Shown piece after piece: positions 16,558 through 23,780 of a stretch of 36,376 bases of DNA (positions within the stretch are counted from its first letter, which is position 1; each line of letters begins with the position of its first letter). The translations under genes and the position numbers were made by a program. The notes under the pieces are model-generated. The model was not told the origin of the DNA. It searched no databases and was given only the letters and a program-made list of their open reading frames with translations. Origin of the DNA: Flavobacteriaceae bacterium (lineage in GTDB: Bacteria; Bacteroidota; Bacteroidia; Flavobacteriales; Flavobacteriaceae); contig PANU01000105.1 of assembly GCA_002707745.1 (NCBI GenBank), positions 1 through 36,376 of the forward strand, given 5' to 3'.

Positions 16558-16565
16558 CAAAGATA
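16558..16565 (-). promoter_or_regulatory. -7 box abutting the queE start codon
   Basis: TATCTTTG on the minus strand (16565-16558) is a perfect TAnnTTTG box, and only five bases separate it from the queE ATG at 16552-16550. The transcript would start at or next to the ATG. Confidence 0.6.
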
Positions 16566-16579
16566 AGGATTTCAGGATG

Positions 16580-16607
16580 CAGTACACAGGAATCAGTACG
16601 CAGTTTT
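16580..16607. repeat. Degenerate heptamer-period repeat (CAGnnnn x4)
   Basis: Four consecutive 7-base blocks each begin with CAG: CAGTACA, CAGGAAT, CAGTACG, CAGTTTT. The run lies just upstream of the queE promoter. It matches in period, though not in sequence, the repeats at 2214-2234 and 25794-25807. The rest of the queE-ridA spacer up to 16766 holds no recognised gene. Confidence 0.6.
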
Positions 16608-16766
16608 TAGGGGCATTTAATAGTACATTTTTTTAACACCCCCAGTTCCCTCTCAGCAGAAAAGGATTGAGTGAGGAAACTTTTTAATCTTAAAATGGCA
16701 CTGTCAATATTTAGTTAATTATACTTAGTAATCAACATAACATCCTTTTATTACAAATTAACATTA

Positions 16767-17279
16767 CTACTGCCTGCCGGAAACGGCTACTACTTCAATT
16801 TCAATAGTCGCACCTTTAGCAAGTGCTTCGGCCGCAAAAGTGGTACGGGCAGGTTTTTGAGGAAAGTACTGGGTGTATATTTCATTAAACACCGAAAAAT
16901 CTTCAATAGTATCCAAAATCACAGTGGCTTTAATTACATCCTTCATTTCCAGACTGTGCTGCGCCAAAACAGCTTTTATGTTTTCCAGTGCTTGTGCTGT
17001 TTCGGCTTTAATGCCTCCTGCTACCAGTTCCCGGGTGGTATGATCCATCCCAATCTGTCCCGACAGGTAAAACGTATTCCCAACCTGAACCACATCGCTA
17101 AACGGGGCATTTTCTTTTTTTGGTTCATGAGATTTATGAAATACAGGCACTTCTTGCTTTTCAAACTTAACCTTCGAAATAATTTCATTGGGCTCTTTTG
17201 TTGCTTCTTTTTTAGTTTCATCACATCCTAAAAAATTACAAACCAAACAAGCCGCTATCGCCAAACGTATAATTTTCAT
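16767..17279 (-). CDS. RidA-family lipoprotein
   Basis: Rid proteins are usually cytoplasmic enzymes that hydrolyse reactive enamine/imine intermediates. This 170-residue version begins with a lipoprotein signal (MKIIRLAIAACLVCNFLGC, probable lipidated Cys19). A Lys/Glu-rich linker precedes the Rid domain at residues ~45-170: FSDVVQVGNTFYLSGQIG, ETAQALENIKAVL, VIKATVILDTIEDFSVFNEIY and ARTTFAAEALAKGATIEIEVVA. The Arg in PART aligns with the catalytic Arg105 of E. coli RidA, so the active site may be functional, but in the periplasm or on a membrane surface. The signal is read from the sequence; the export is inferred. It is divergent from the HerA-like gene and upstream of queE. Confidence 0.88.
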   Translation of the reverse strand: MKIIRLAIAACLVCNFLGCDETKKEATKEPNEIISKVKFEKQEVPVFHKSHEPKKENAPFSDVVQVGNTFYLSGQIGMDHTTRELVAGGIKAETAQALENIKAVLAQHSLEMKDVIKATVILDTIEDFSVFNEIYTQYFPQKPARTTFAAEALAKGATIEIEVVAVSGRQ

Positions 17280-17365
17280 AACTGTTTATTAAAATTTCAA
17301 TTAAAATACGGAATATTTCAGAAGCTACCGTACAATGCGTATTTTTATGCCCAAATTTCAACCTC

Positions 17366-18889
17366 ATGGCAGACCAACAGGAATTTTTTGATCACATTAC
17401 AAGTGGGTACACCACCAAAGGCGACGCTATTACTTTAGGCGCTGCGATGCTGGATGGCGAAACCATTACAAATGCCTTGGTAAAAGTGCCCCTGAAAACC
17501 CTAAATCGCCACGGATTGATTGCAGGTGCAACAGGAACGGGAAAAACGAAAACGCTACAGGTGTTAGCTGAAAATCTATCAGAAAAAGGAATTCCGGTCC
17601 TGTTAATGGATATGAAAGGGGATCTTTCCGGAATTGCACAGCCCAGCCCTGGACACGCCAAAATTGATGAACGCCACGAAAAAATAGGCATTCCTTTTAA
17701 CCCGCAAAAATTTCCAGTTGAGATACTAACGCTTTCAGAACAAAACGGAGTTCGCTTGCGGGCTACAGTAAGTGAATTTGGCCCTGTTTTAATTTCAAGA
17801 ATATTAAATGTTTCAGAAACACAGGCAGGGATCATTTCGGTACTTTTTAAATATTGTGACGACAACAAATTACCGCTACTGGATCTAAAAGATTTCAAAA
17901 AAATCCTACAATATGCCACGGGCGAAGGCAAAGCCGAAATAGCTGAACAATACGGGCGTATCTCCCCGGCCTCCTCAGGAGCCATTCTTCGGAAAATTGT
18001 GGAACTGGAACAACAGGGAGGGGATTTATTTTTTGGTGAAAAATCGTTTGACACAGACGATCTGCTTCGGATTGATGAAAATGGAATGGGCTATATAAAT
18101 ATTGTTCGCCTTACCGATATCCAGGATCGTCCCAAACTATTTTCAACCTTTATGCTTTGCCTGCTTGCTGAAATATACAGCACCTTTCCCGAGCAAGGCG
18201 ATAGTGGCAGACCCGAGCTGGTTATTTTTATAGACGAAGCCCACCTTATCTTTAAGGAAGCGAGTGATGCATTGCTGGATCAGATTGAAAGTATTGTAAA
18301 ATTAATTCGCTCCAAAGGAGTTGGATTGTATTTTGTAACCCAAAACCCAACCGATGTACCAGACGCGGTGCTAAGTCAGTTAGGGTTAAAAATCCAGCAC
18401 GCGCTGCGAGCGTTTACGGCGAAAGACCGAAAAGCTATAAAACTAACTGCCGAAAACTATCCCATTTCAGCATACTATAAAACAGACGAAGTATTAACCT
18501 CCCTCGGAATTGGGGAAGCCCTGGTAAGTGTTTTAAACGAAAAAGGCATCCCTACGCCCTTGGCAGCAACATTACTACGGGCTCCTATGAGCCGAATGGA
18601 TGTATTAACCGATGCTGAACTTAAAAGTTTGCTGGCAGATTCAAAATTAAGTAAGGCATACAACGAAGCCATTGACCGCGAAAGTGCCTATGAAATGCTC
18701 AATGAAAAAATAGAAACTGCCAACAAAGAAGAAGCAAAAGTTAAGGCGCAAAAAGAAAAAGCAGCCGCAAAACGTTCTTCCAGCAGTAGGCGCTCAAGCT
18801 CCAGCAGGCAAAGTTCGTTAGAAAAAGTATTAACCAGCCCAACGGTTATAAGAAGCGTCCTGGGAATATTGACCAAATTAATAAAATAA
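17366..18889 (+). CDS. HerA-like ATPase (DUF853 family)
   Basis: A 507-residue P-loop ATPase of the HerA/FtsK superfamily. The Walker A motif GATGTGKT is at residues ~54-61 and Walker B VIFIDEAH at ~286-293. DUF853 features include the opening GYTTKGDAITLGAAMLDGE, PVLLMDMKGDLSGIAQP, IRSKGVGLYFVTQNPTDVPDAVLSQLG and HALRAFTAKD. Family members are thought to be DNA-processing motors, but their physiological role is not settled. The tail from residue ~450 is a Lys/Glu coiled segment followed by a Ser/Arg-rich stretch (RSSSSRRSSSSR), then a short hydrophobic-basic end. A weak -7-like TATTTTTA lies at 17340-17347. No partner nuclease (NurA) is nearby. Confidence 0.9.
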   Translation: MADQQEFFDHITSGYTTKGDAITLGAAMLDGETITNALVKVPLKTLNRHGLIAGATGTGKTKTLQVLAENLSEKGIPVLLMDMKGDLSGIAQPSPGHAKIDERHEKIGIPFNPQKFPVEILTLSEQNGVRLRATVSEFGPVLISRILNVSETQAGIISVLFKYCDDNKLPLLDLKDFKKILQYATGEGKAEIAEQYGRISPASSGAILRKIVELEQQGGDLFFGEKSFDTDDLLRIDENGMGYINIVRLTDIQDRPKLFSTFMLCLLAEIYSTFPEQGDSGRPELVIFIDEAHLIFKEASDALLDQIESIVKLIRSKGVGLYFVTQNPTDVPDAVLSQLGLKIQHALRAFTAKDRKAIKLTAENYPISAYYKTDEVLTSLGIGEALVSVLNEKGIPTPLAATLLRAPMSRMDVLTDAELKSLLADSKLSKAYNEAIDRESAYEMLNEKIETANKEEAKVKAQKEKAAAKRSSSSRRSSSSRQSSLEKVLTSPTVIRSVLGILTKLIK

Positions 18890-18988
18890 TGTGCGTGGTG
18901 AGAATGTTTCGCGTGGAGCGGCGCATTTAAATCTCGATGTTGGAGTACCAAAAAATGACTAAAACGACAATTGTAAAAGAATAAAAAA

Positions 18989-19582
18989 ATGATGAAAAAG
19001 ACCCTATTATTTGCAGCCATAGCAACCATGCTTTTTGTACAGTGTGAAGAAGAAAAAGATCCGTTTGCCATTTCTAATGAAGCCATTGGCCCATTAACCA
19101 AAAAAACGCAAATGAAACAACTGGATTCTATTTATGCACAAGACAGTATTGTAAAACTAAATCCGGTGACCGGCGCTATTGAAACCCAAGGCGAAGTAGA
19201 AGTATATGACAAAGAGGGCGTAAAATTATTGTTACTTTCCCCATATGATGAAAGCGACCCAACTTCAGAAATTGCTAATATCCAAATTTTTGACCCACGC
19301 TATAAAACCGACAAAGGCCTTACCAAAGCCAGTACATTTAAAGAAGTAAAAGCCAATTATGAGATTGCAGGCATTCAAAACGCGATTAACTCGGTGGTGG
19401 TTTTTTTAAAGGACACAGATATTTATTTAACCATAGACAAAAAACAATTGCCGGAAGAAGTGCGCTACAACTTTAACCAAAAAATTGAAGCCACTCAAAT
19501 TCCAGACACGGCAACCTTTAAATACTTTATGATAGGTTGGGATGCCGGGGAAGCTATTGAGATCCAGGAAGGGGATATATAG
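18989..19582 (+). CDS. Hypothetical lipoprotein
   Basis: A 197-residue protein of unrecognised family. It starts MMKKTLLFAAIATMLFVQC, a lipoprotein signal with the probable lipidated Cys at position 19; the second ATG at 18992 is an equally good start. The mature region is acidic and soluble (EEEKDPFAISNEAIGPLTKKTQMKQLDSIYAQDSIV). It has a mid-region resembling a substrate- or metal-responsive fold (LLLSPYDESDPTSEIANIQIFDPRYKTDKGLTKASTF) and no Cys after the lipobox. It lies 99 bases after the HerA-like gene and may share its transcript. The palindromic repeat at 19605-19739 follows its stop codon. Confidence 0.75.
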   Translation: MMKKTLLFAAIATMLFVQCEEEKDPFAISNEAIGPLTKKTQMKQLDSIYAQDSIVKLNPVTGAIETQGEVEVYDKEGVKLLLLSPYDESDPTSEIANIQIFDPRYKTDKGLTKASTFKEVKANYEIAGIQNAINSVVVFLKDTDIYLTIDKKQLPEEVRYNFNQKIEATQIPDTATFKYFMIGWDAGEAIEIQEGDI

Positions 19583-19604
19583 GTTAAAATTCCGAATTAA
19601 CTGC

Positions 19605-19739
19605 AAGAGGCTATCTAATAAGGTATTACTGATGTCAAACTGAGCGCAGTCGAAGTTTTTAACTTATTGATTTACAATTAAGTTTTCGACTGCGCTCAAA
19701 CTGACAAGGTGATTTTCTTACCTTTTTAGACAGCCTCTT
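19605..19739. repeat. Nested palindrome with TGAGCGCAGTCGAA core, between convergent genes
   Basis: Outer arms 19605-19625 (AAGAGGCTATCTAATAAGGTA) and 19719-19739 pair at 19 of 21 positions, and the right arm continues into a T run. Inner arms 19633-19654 and 19685-19706 share the core TGAGCGCAGTCGAA in inverted orientation, each flanked by TGTCA. The word TGTCAnnnTGAGCGCAGTCGAA is, to my recollection, a frequent dispersed repeat in Flavobacteriia genomes. The whole structure can fold into one long hairpin and probably terminates both convergent genes. Confidence 0.85.
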
Positions 19740-19741
19740 TT

Positions 19742-21172
19742 TTATTCTATTAGAAGTTGTTTAACGATTGTTCCACTACTGTGTTGAATGTTCACGAAAT
19801 ACAGCCCAGTATGTAAGTTTTTTATTGAAAAGGTAGTATTGGTTTCAAGGGATTTAGTAGGTTCTAAGACAATTCTACCAGAAACATCTATGAATGTGAT
19901 CTTTTCAATTTGTAGATTGTTTACATTGCTAACAGTTACTTGAGATGTTGCTGGGTTGGGATAGATTGTGATATTTGTTGAAAAATTATTATCATCAATA
20001 TTTAGGAGATTTTCGTTTTCATAAACTTCTATAACTCCAGCGTCGTACAAAGAAGACGTTACAAAAGTACTTCCGCTCCTATTTAAAGCAATAGTAGCTA
20101 AGTATAAATTTGGAACAGAGTTGCCGGAAACTAAATTATCAACTTGTTGCCAATCACCATTTTCAAATTTATACACTGCTACAAAACCTGAAACTGGAGC
20201 CCCATCTCGACTTGTAACAGCAATTAAATCACCATTTTGGTTAATGCTTATAGAATTCCCAAAACTATGATTTTCACCTCCGCCAACAAGATCATTACCC
20301 ATAAATTCCCAATTTCCATTAGTTAAACTATATGCTCTTGCAGCTCCACTAACGATTCCGTTTATCTCTGTACCAGGATTGCTAATTAATATTATATTAC
20401 CTGCACCATTTAGAGCTACTTCTGAACTCGCTCCTAAGTCTCCTATAGATAAGGCGCCTCCCAATTGCTGCCAAGTAGTTCCCGCCAATTCATAAATCCT
20501 TGTTATTCCTCCATTAGAAGAAACACTGGCTATTCTCGTGCCATCATCATTTATTACAACTTCGTTACCATAAAATTCTGAACTAGACCCTACTAAACTT
20601 TGTCCTACTTGAACTAAGTCAGTTCCATCAAACTCATATACTTTTACCTGTCCAGCATTGGTGTTATATCTCCTTTGCCCAACAACAATCCTATTACCAT
20701 CTTGGCTTATATCAATAGATGCTCCTAATCTTGCAAAATCTTGTGACATGTCAAATATATCACTTCCTAGTTGCATCCAATCTCCATTTATAAATTCAAA
20801 TAAACGAACCCTGCCGTGAGCATCTAAGTGGTTGTCGTTACCAACTGCTATTCTATTACCATTTCCAGATATAGCAACAGACATATCAAACGCATCTCCA
20901 AAATTCATATTAGACTCCATAATAGTACTACCTAATTGATTCCAAACACCATTTGTAAGTTCATAAACTTTAATATAAGGTATTGTAGTGGTTGATTGAG
21001 AAGAAAGTGAAGCTGCTACTACAATACGTGTACCTTCATCATTAATTGCAAGTGTTCTTCCAAAACGATCATTGTTATTTTCCCCTTCAACAGTATTCCC
21101 AACCTGCTCCCATTGTGCAAAAAGTGAGATCGAACATAGTAAAGCGAACAATGTAGTGTAGTAATTTTTCAT
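19742..21172 (-). CDS. Secreted beta-propeller protein with T9SS type A sorting domain
   Basis: The 476-residue product has a signal peptide (MKNYYTTLFALLCSISLFAQ). Seven ~55-residue repeats follow, each with a core such as LAINDEGTRIVVA, VAISGNGNRIAVG or IDISQDGNRIVVG and ending in a segment like VYELTNGVWNQLG or VYEFDGTDLVQVG. Seven such units suggest one complete seven-bladed propeller (FG-GAP/integrin-like). The last ~75 residues form a Por-type sorting domain: ITIYPNPATSQVTV, KITFIDVSGRIV, LHTGLYFVNI and KQLLIE. The protein is therefore predicted to cross the outer membrane by T9SS and to stay on the surface or be released. Its partner is unknown. Confidence 0.88.
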   Translation of the reverse strand: MKNYYTTLFALLCSISLFAQWEQVGNTVEGENNNDRFGRTLAINDEGTRIVVAASLSSQSTTTIPYIKVYELTNGVWNQLGSTIMESNMNFGDAFDMSVAISGNGNRIAVGNDNHLDAHGRVRLFEFINGDWMQLGSDIFDMSQDFARLGASIDISQDGNRIVVGQRRYNTNAGQVKVYEFDGTDLVQVGQSLVGSSSEFYGNEVVINDDGTRIASVSSNGGITRIYELAGTTWQQLGGALSIGDLGASSEVALNGAGNIILISNPGTEINGIVSGAARAYSLTNGNWEFMGNDLVGGGENHSFGNSISINQNGDLIAVTSRDGAPVSGFVAVYKFENGDWQQVDNLVSGNSVPNLYLATIALNRSGSTFVTSSLYDAGVIEVYENENLLNIDDNNFSTNITIYPNPATSQVTVSNVNNLQIEKITFIDVSGRIVLEPTKSLETNTTFSIKNLHTGLYFVNIQHSSGTIVKQLLIE

Positions 21173-21200
21173 AAGTAGTAATTTTCAAATTCCGGTAAAG

Positions 21201-21216
21201 AAAAAAAAAAAAAAAC
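21201..21216. repeat. Poly-A run of 16
   Basis: An uninterrupted run of 16 A lies 28 bases upstream (on the minus strand) of the propeller gene start codon, where it would sit in the leader or promoter. A homopolymer this long is prone to slippage. The perfect 13-base palindrome TAACATTATGTTA lies nearby at 21253-21265. Confidence 0.8.
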
Positions 21217-21330
21217 AGACCTAACAAATCCTAACCAACTATTTTCACCTCCTAACATTATGTTAAGCCGAAACCTTATTTAACCAATTTGCTGTAATTT
21301 GGTTGCTTATTAACCAATCAAACCATAATC

Positions 21331-21525
21331 ATGATTAAAATTCTTGGATTTATTTTAACAATAGGAGGAGCTATCGCCCTTGTAATGGGAGTACTAAGTG
21401 TTTTTGGAAGTATGGATGTAGGCTTGAGTCCCTGGGCCTTGATAATTTTGGGTATTGTTTTCTTTTTTGCAGGCATCGGTCTCTTAAAGTACCGAAAAGA
21501 TACAGATCATAAAGACACTGAATAA
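21331..21525 (+). CDS. Small two-helix membrane protein
   Basis: A 64-residue protein with two hydrophobic segments, roughly residues 2-25 (IKILGFILTIGGAIALVMGV) and 33-54 (PWALIILGIVFFFAGIGLL), and a charged tail (KYRKDTDHKDTE). I do not assign it to a named family. It is the first gene of a compact operon: the next gene starts two bases after its stop codon, and all five genes to 23722 are separated by at most four bases or overlap. The ATG at 21331 is the only plausible start. Confidence 0.75.
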   Translation: MIKILGFILTIGGAIALVMGVLSVFGSMDVGLSPWALIILGIVFFFAGIGLLKYRKDTDHKDTE

Positions 21526-21527
21526 GT

Positions 21528-21767
21528 ATGGATCGTCCCAGCATTAAAAATGAAGACCAGTACGACGCCCTTCGAGAAAAAGGGTACAGTCAGGAAAAAG
21601 CCGCCCGCATAGCCAACACTCCTGATGCAGGTAAAAAAGGTGGGAAAGCAAGCCCGTATGAAAAATGGACAAAAAACGAACTATACGAGCAGGCAAAAAA
21701 TGTAGAGATTGAAGGGCGTTCCAAAATGACCAAACAGGAGCTAATCCACGCACTGCGTAACAATTAA
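21528..21767 (+). CDS. Small basic protein with a Rho-N/SAP-like C-terminus (DUF7218-like)
   Basis: A 79-residue, strongly charged protein. The first half (KNEDQYDALREKGYSQEKAARIANTPDAGKKGGKAS) matches a widespread small-protein family in which Gly-Lys-rich and ARIANTP words recur. The second half (WTKNELYEQAKNVEIEGRSKMTKQELIHALRNN) is a Rho-termination-factor N-terminal or SAP-like helix-extended-helix that in other proteins binds nucleic acid. DNA or RNA binding is inferred. It is the second gene of the five-gene operon, starting two bases after the first stop and ending four bases before the VOC gene. Confidence 0.8.
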   Translation: MDRPSIKNEDQYDALREKGYSQEKAARIANTPDAGKKGGKASPYEKWTKNELYEQAKNVEIEGRSKMTKQELIHALRNN

Positions 21768-21771
21768 TTTT

Positions 21772-22200
21772 ATGCAACAGCAACTCCAACCGTTTCATCT
21801 AGCTATTCCTGTAACATCTCTCAAACCAAGTCGTACCTTTTATCGCGAAACTTTAGGTTGTGAAGAAGGACGTAGTAGCGACCATTGGGTTGATTTCAAC
21901 TTTTTTGGGCATCAATTGGTATTACATGTAAAAGAGCCTGCTCAAGAAATTTCAGAAAATACCAATCCTGTTGATGGTAAGGATGTTCCCATCCCACATT
22001 TTGGGGTAGTTTTGTCTATGGAACAGTTTAAAAACTTTGCCAATCGATTAAAAGAAAATGGCATTACTTTTATAATTGAGCCGTATATTCGGTTTCAGGG
22101 AAAAACCGGGGAACAAGCCACCATGTTTTTTAAAGATCCTTCAGGAAATGCATTAGAATTTAAAGCCTTAAAAAATATAGACCAACTTTTTGCTAACTAA
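21772..22200 (+). CDS. VOC (glyoxalase/dioxygenase superfamily) protein
   Basis: A 142-residue member of the vicinal-oxygen-chelate fold. Candidate metal ligands are His9 in FHLAIPV, the His of PHFGVVLS, and the Glu in NALEFKAL near residue 133. The two beta-alpha-beta-beta-beta modules are recognisable (SRTFYRETLGCEEGR, DFNFFGHQLVLHV; then FIIEPYIRFQGKTGEQATMFFKDPSGN). The substrate cannot be told from sequence. The TAA stop overlaps the next gene's ATG by one base (TAATG), which indicates translational coupling with the permease. Confidence 0.88.
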   Translation: MQQQLQPFHLAIPVTSLKPSRTFYRETLGCEEGRSSDHWVDFNFFGHQLVLHVKEPAQEISENTNPVDGKDVPIPHFGVVLSMEQFKNFANRLKENGITFIIEPYIRFQGKTGEQATMFFKDPSGNALEFKALKNIDQLFAN

Positions 22201-23237
22201 TGATGAGCAACACTATAAATCCTAAAATAGTAAGACAAGTATTTATCCTTTTGCTCATCTTGCTCATGGGTACGCTCATTTTTAAAGAAATGATTCCCTA
22301 TTTATCGGGTGTTTTAGGAGCTATTACCATGTATGTTTTGCTAAGAAGCTGGATGAAAAAACTAGTAAGAAAAGGCTGGAAACCAGAGCTGGCTGCCGGT
22401 TTGCTGATGCTGCTTTCCTTTGTAGGAATTTTGCTTCCCATAGCCGGTATCGTGTTAATGCTGGGTAATAAAATTAACAACGCGGTCCAGAATTCAGAGA
22501 AGGTGGTAACAGCATTTAAGGATCAATTGGGAGAAATAGAAGAGAAAGTTGGCTACGATCTTAACTCTCAAATAGACACAGGAGGTATATCGGGATGGCT
22601 GTCGGACAATCTACAGAGTTTTGCTGGCGGCACTTTTAATGTATTTATTGCCATTGGTTTAATGTATTTTATGCTATATTATATGTTAACCAACCGAAGG
22701 GAATTAAAAGAATCTCTTTTTGAATATATCCCCATCAGCAAAAAAAATTTAAAAAAAATTGGAGATGAGTCCCATGCTATGGTACGCTCTAATGCGCTTG
22801 GCATCCCTATGGTTGCTATTGCTCAGGGAATTATAGCTCTTATAGGTTTCTTTATTTTTGGCATAGAAGATCCTTTCTTTTGGTTTGTTATTATAACTAT
22901 TGGGTCTATGATTCCGTTTGTAGGTACACTCATAGGAATTTTACCTGTGTTTATCCTTACACTTTCCAGCGGCAGTACTTTTCAGGCATGGGGGATTTTA
23001 ATTTATGGATTTGTAGTGGTGGGATCTACAGATAATATTATACGCTTGTATGTTCTCAAAAAACTGGATAACGTTCATCCGCTGGTTACTTTAATCGGGG
23101 TTATTGTAGGCGTACCACTTTTTGGATTTATAGGTTTAATTTTCGGACCCTTGCTCATTAGCTTGTTTATGATAGTAATGCGCATTTACAAACGCGAATA
23201 TGGCAAGCCACAGCCAGATGAAGATCCTGATTTATAA
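22200..23237 (+). CDS. AI-2E family transporter (PerM-like permease)
   Basis: A 345-residue polytopic membrane protein with about eight hydrophobic segments. Family marks include the paired N-terminal helices (VFILLLILLMGTLIFKEMIPYLSGVLGAI), a soluble central segment (KINNAVQNSEKVVTAFKDQL to WLSDNLQSF), and the conserved C-terminal region (SMIPFVGTLIGILPVFIL, VHPLVTLIGVIVGVPLFGFIGLIFGPLL). The family exports varied small molecules or acts in ion homeostasis; the substrate here is unknown. The start is either the ATG at 22200, overlapping the VOC stop, or the next codon at 22203. The DCC gene begins two bases after its stop. Confidence 0.9.
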   Translation: MMSNTINPKIVRQVFILLLILLMGTLIFKEMIPYLSGVLGAITMYVLLRSWMKKLVRKGWKPELAAGLLMLLSFVGILLPIAGIVLMLGNKINNAVQNSEKVVTAFKDQLGEIEEKVGYDLNSQIDTGGISGWLSDNLQSFAGGTFNVFIAIGLMYFMLYYMLTNRRELKESLFEYIPISKKNLKKIGDESHAMVRSNALGIPMVAIAQGIIALIGFFIFGIEDPFFWFVIITIGSMIPFVGTLIGILPVFILTLSSGSTFQAWGILIYGFVVVGSTDNIIRLYVLKKLDNVHPLVTLIGVIVGVPLFGFIGLIFGPLLISLFMIVMRIYKREYGKPQPDEDPDL

Positions 23238-23239
23238 GT

Positions 23240-23722
23240 ATGTTTCAGAAGTTTGACACCACAAAATTTCCTCCTGAAAACAAACCTGTCTTGGTTTGGG
23301 ATGGCGATTGTGGATTTTGCAAATATTGGGTGACACGCTGGGAAATGATGACGAAGGGACAAGTGAGATTTAAAACTTATCAGGAAGTTGCTTCTGATTT
23401 TCCGGATATTCCAATAAAAGAATTTAAAAAAGCATCCCGTTTCATATCTGCAAAAGGCTTTATATACAGTGGTCCAGACTCTGCCTATATGAGTTATTAT
23501 ATTGCAAACAAAAAATCACCCTGGCACCAGTGGTATACCAGCTATTCCTGGTTTACAAAGTTGAGCGATCACGGATATAATTTTATTGCAAAACACAGAA
23601 GTTTTTTCTTTAAACTTACCAAGGCATTTCTGGGCTCTAACCCACATTCATTTACACATTATTGGTTGGTTTATTTGGTTTGCCTGGTACTCCTGTTTTT
23701 TTTATTTCTGAAATTTTTATAA
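23240..23722 (+). CDS. DCC-family (DUF393) thiol-disulfide oxidoreductase-like protein
   Basis: The 160-residue protein has the DCC motif near its N-terminus, WDGDCGFCKYWVTRW, with a CxxC pair at Cys24 and Cys27. The middle includes FKTYQEV, IPIKEFKKASRFIS and YSGPDSAYMSYYIANKKSP. The last 20 residues form one hydrophobic segment (YWLVYLVCLVLLFFLFLKFL), so it is probably a tail-anchored membrane protein with the DCC domain on the cytoplasmic face. It is the last gene of the five-gene operon; a new -7 box at 23757 starts the following gene. Confidence 0.85.
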   Translation: MFQKFDTTKFPPENKPVLVWDGDCGFCKYWVTRWEMMTKGQVRFKTYQEVASDFPDIPIKEFKKASRFISAKGFIYSGPDSAYMSYYIANKKSPWHQWYTSYSWFTKLSDHGYNFIAKHRSFFFKLTKAFLGSNPHSFTHYWLVYLVCLVLLFFLFLKFL

Positions 23723-23756
23723 CATAATTTTAAAATAGAAACCCGTCCTGAAACCT

Positions 23757-23764
23757 TATCTTTA
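23757..23764 (+). promoter_or_regulatory. -7 box for the YkvA-like gene
   Basis: TATCTTTA, one base off the consensus TAnnTTTG, lies 16 bases upstream of the ATG at 23781. Confidence 0.4.
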
Positions 23765-23780
23765 AATAAAATTGAAACTT

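Noticed and set aside
17392-18054. A 220-codon minus-strand open frame opposite the HerA-like gene
   Set aside because: It is antisense to the Walker A region of DUF853 and rich in Ser, Pro and Ile, as expected for a shadow frame.
23772-23780. TTG start for the YkvA-like protein
   Set aside because: It adds only three residues, and the ATG at 23781 is better spaced from the -7 box.
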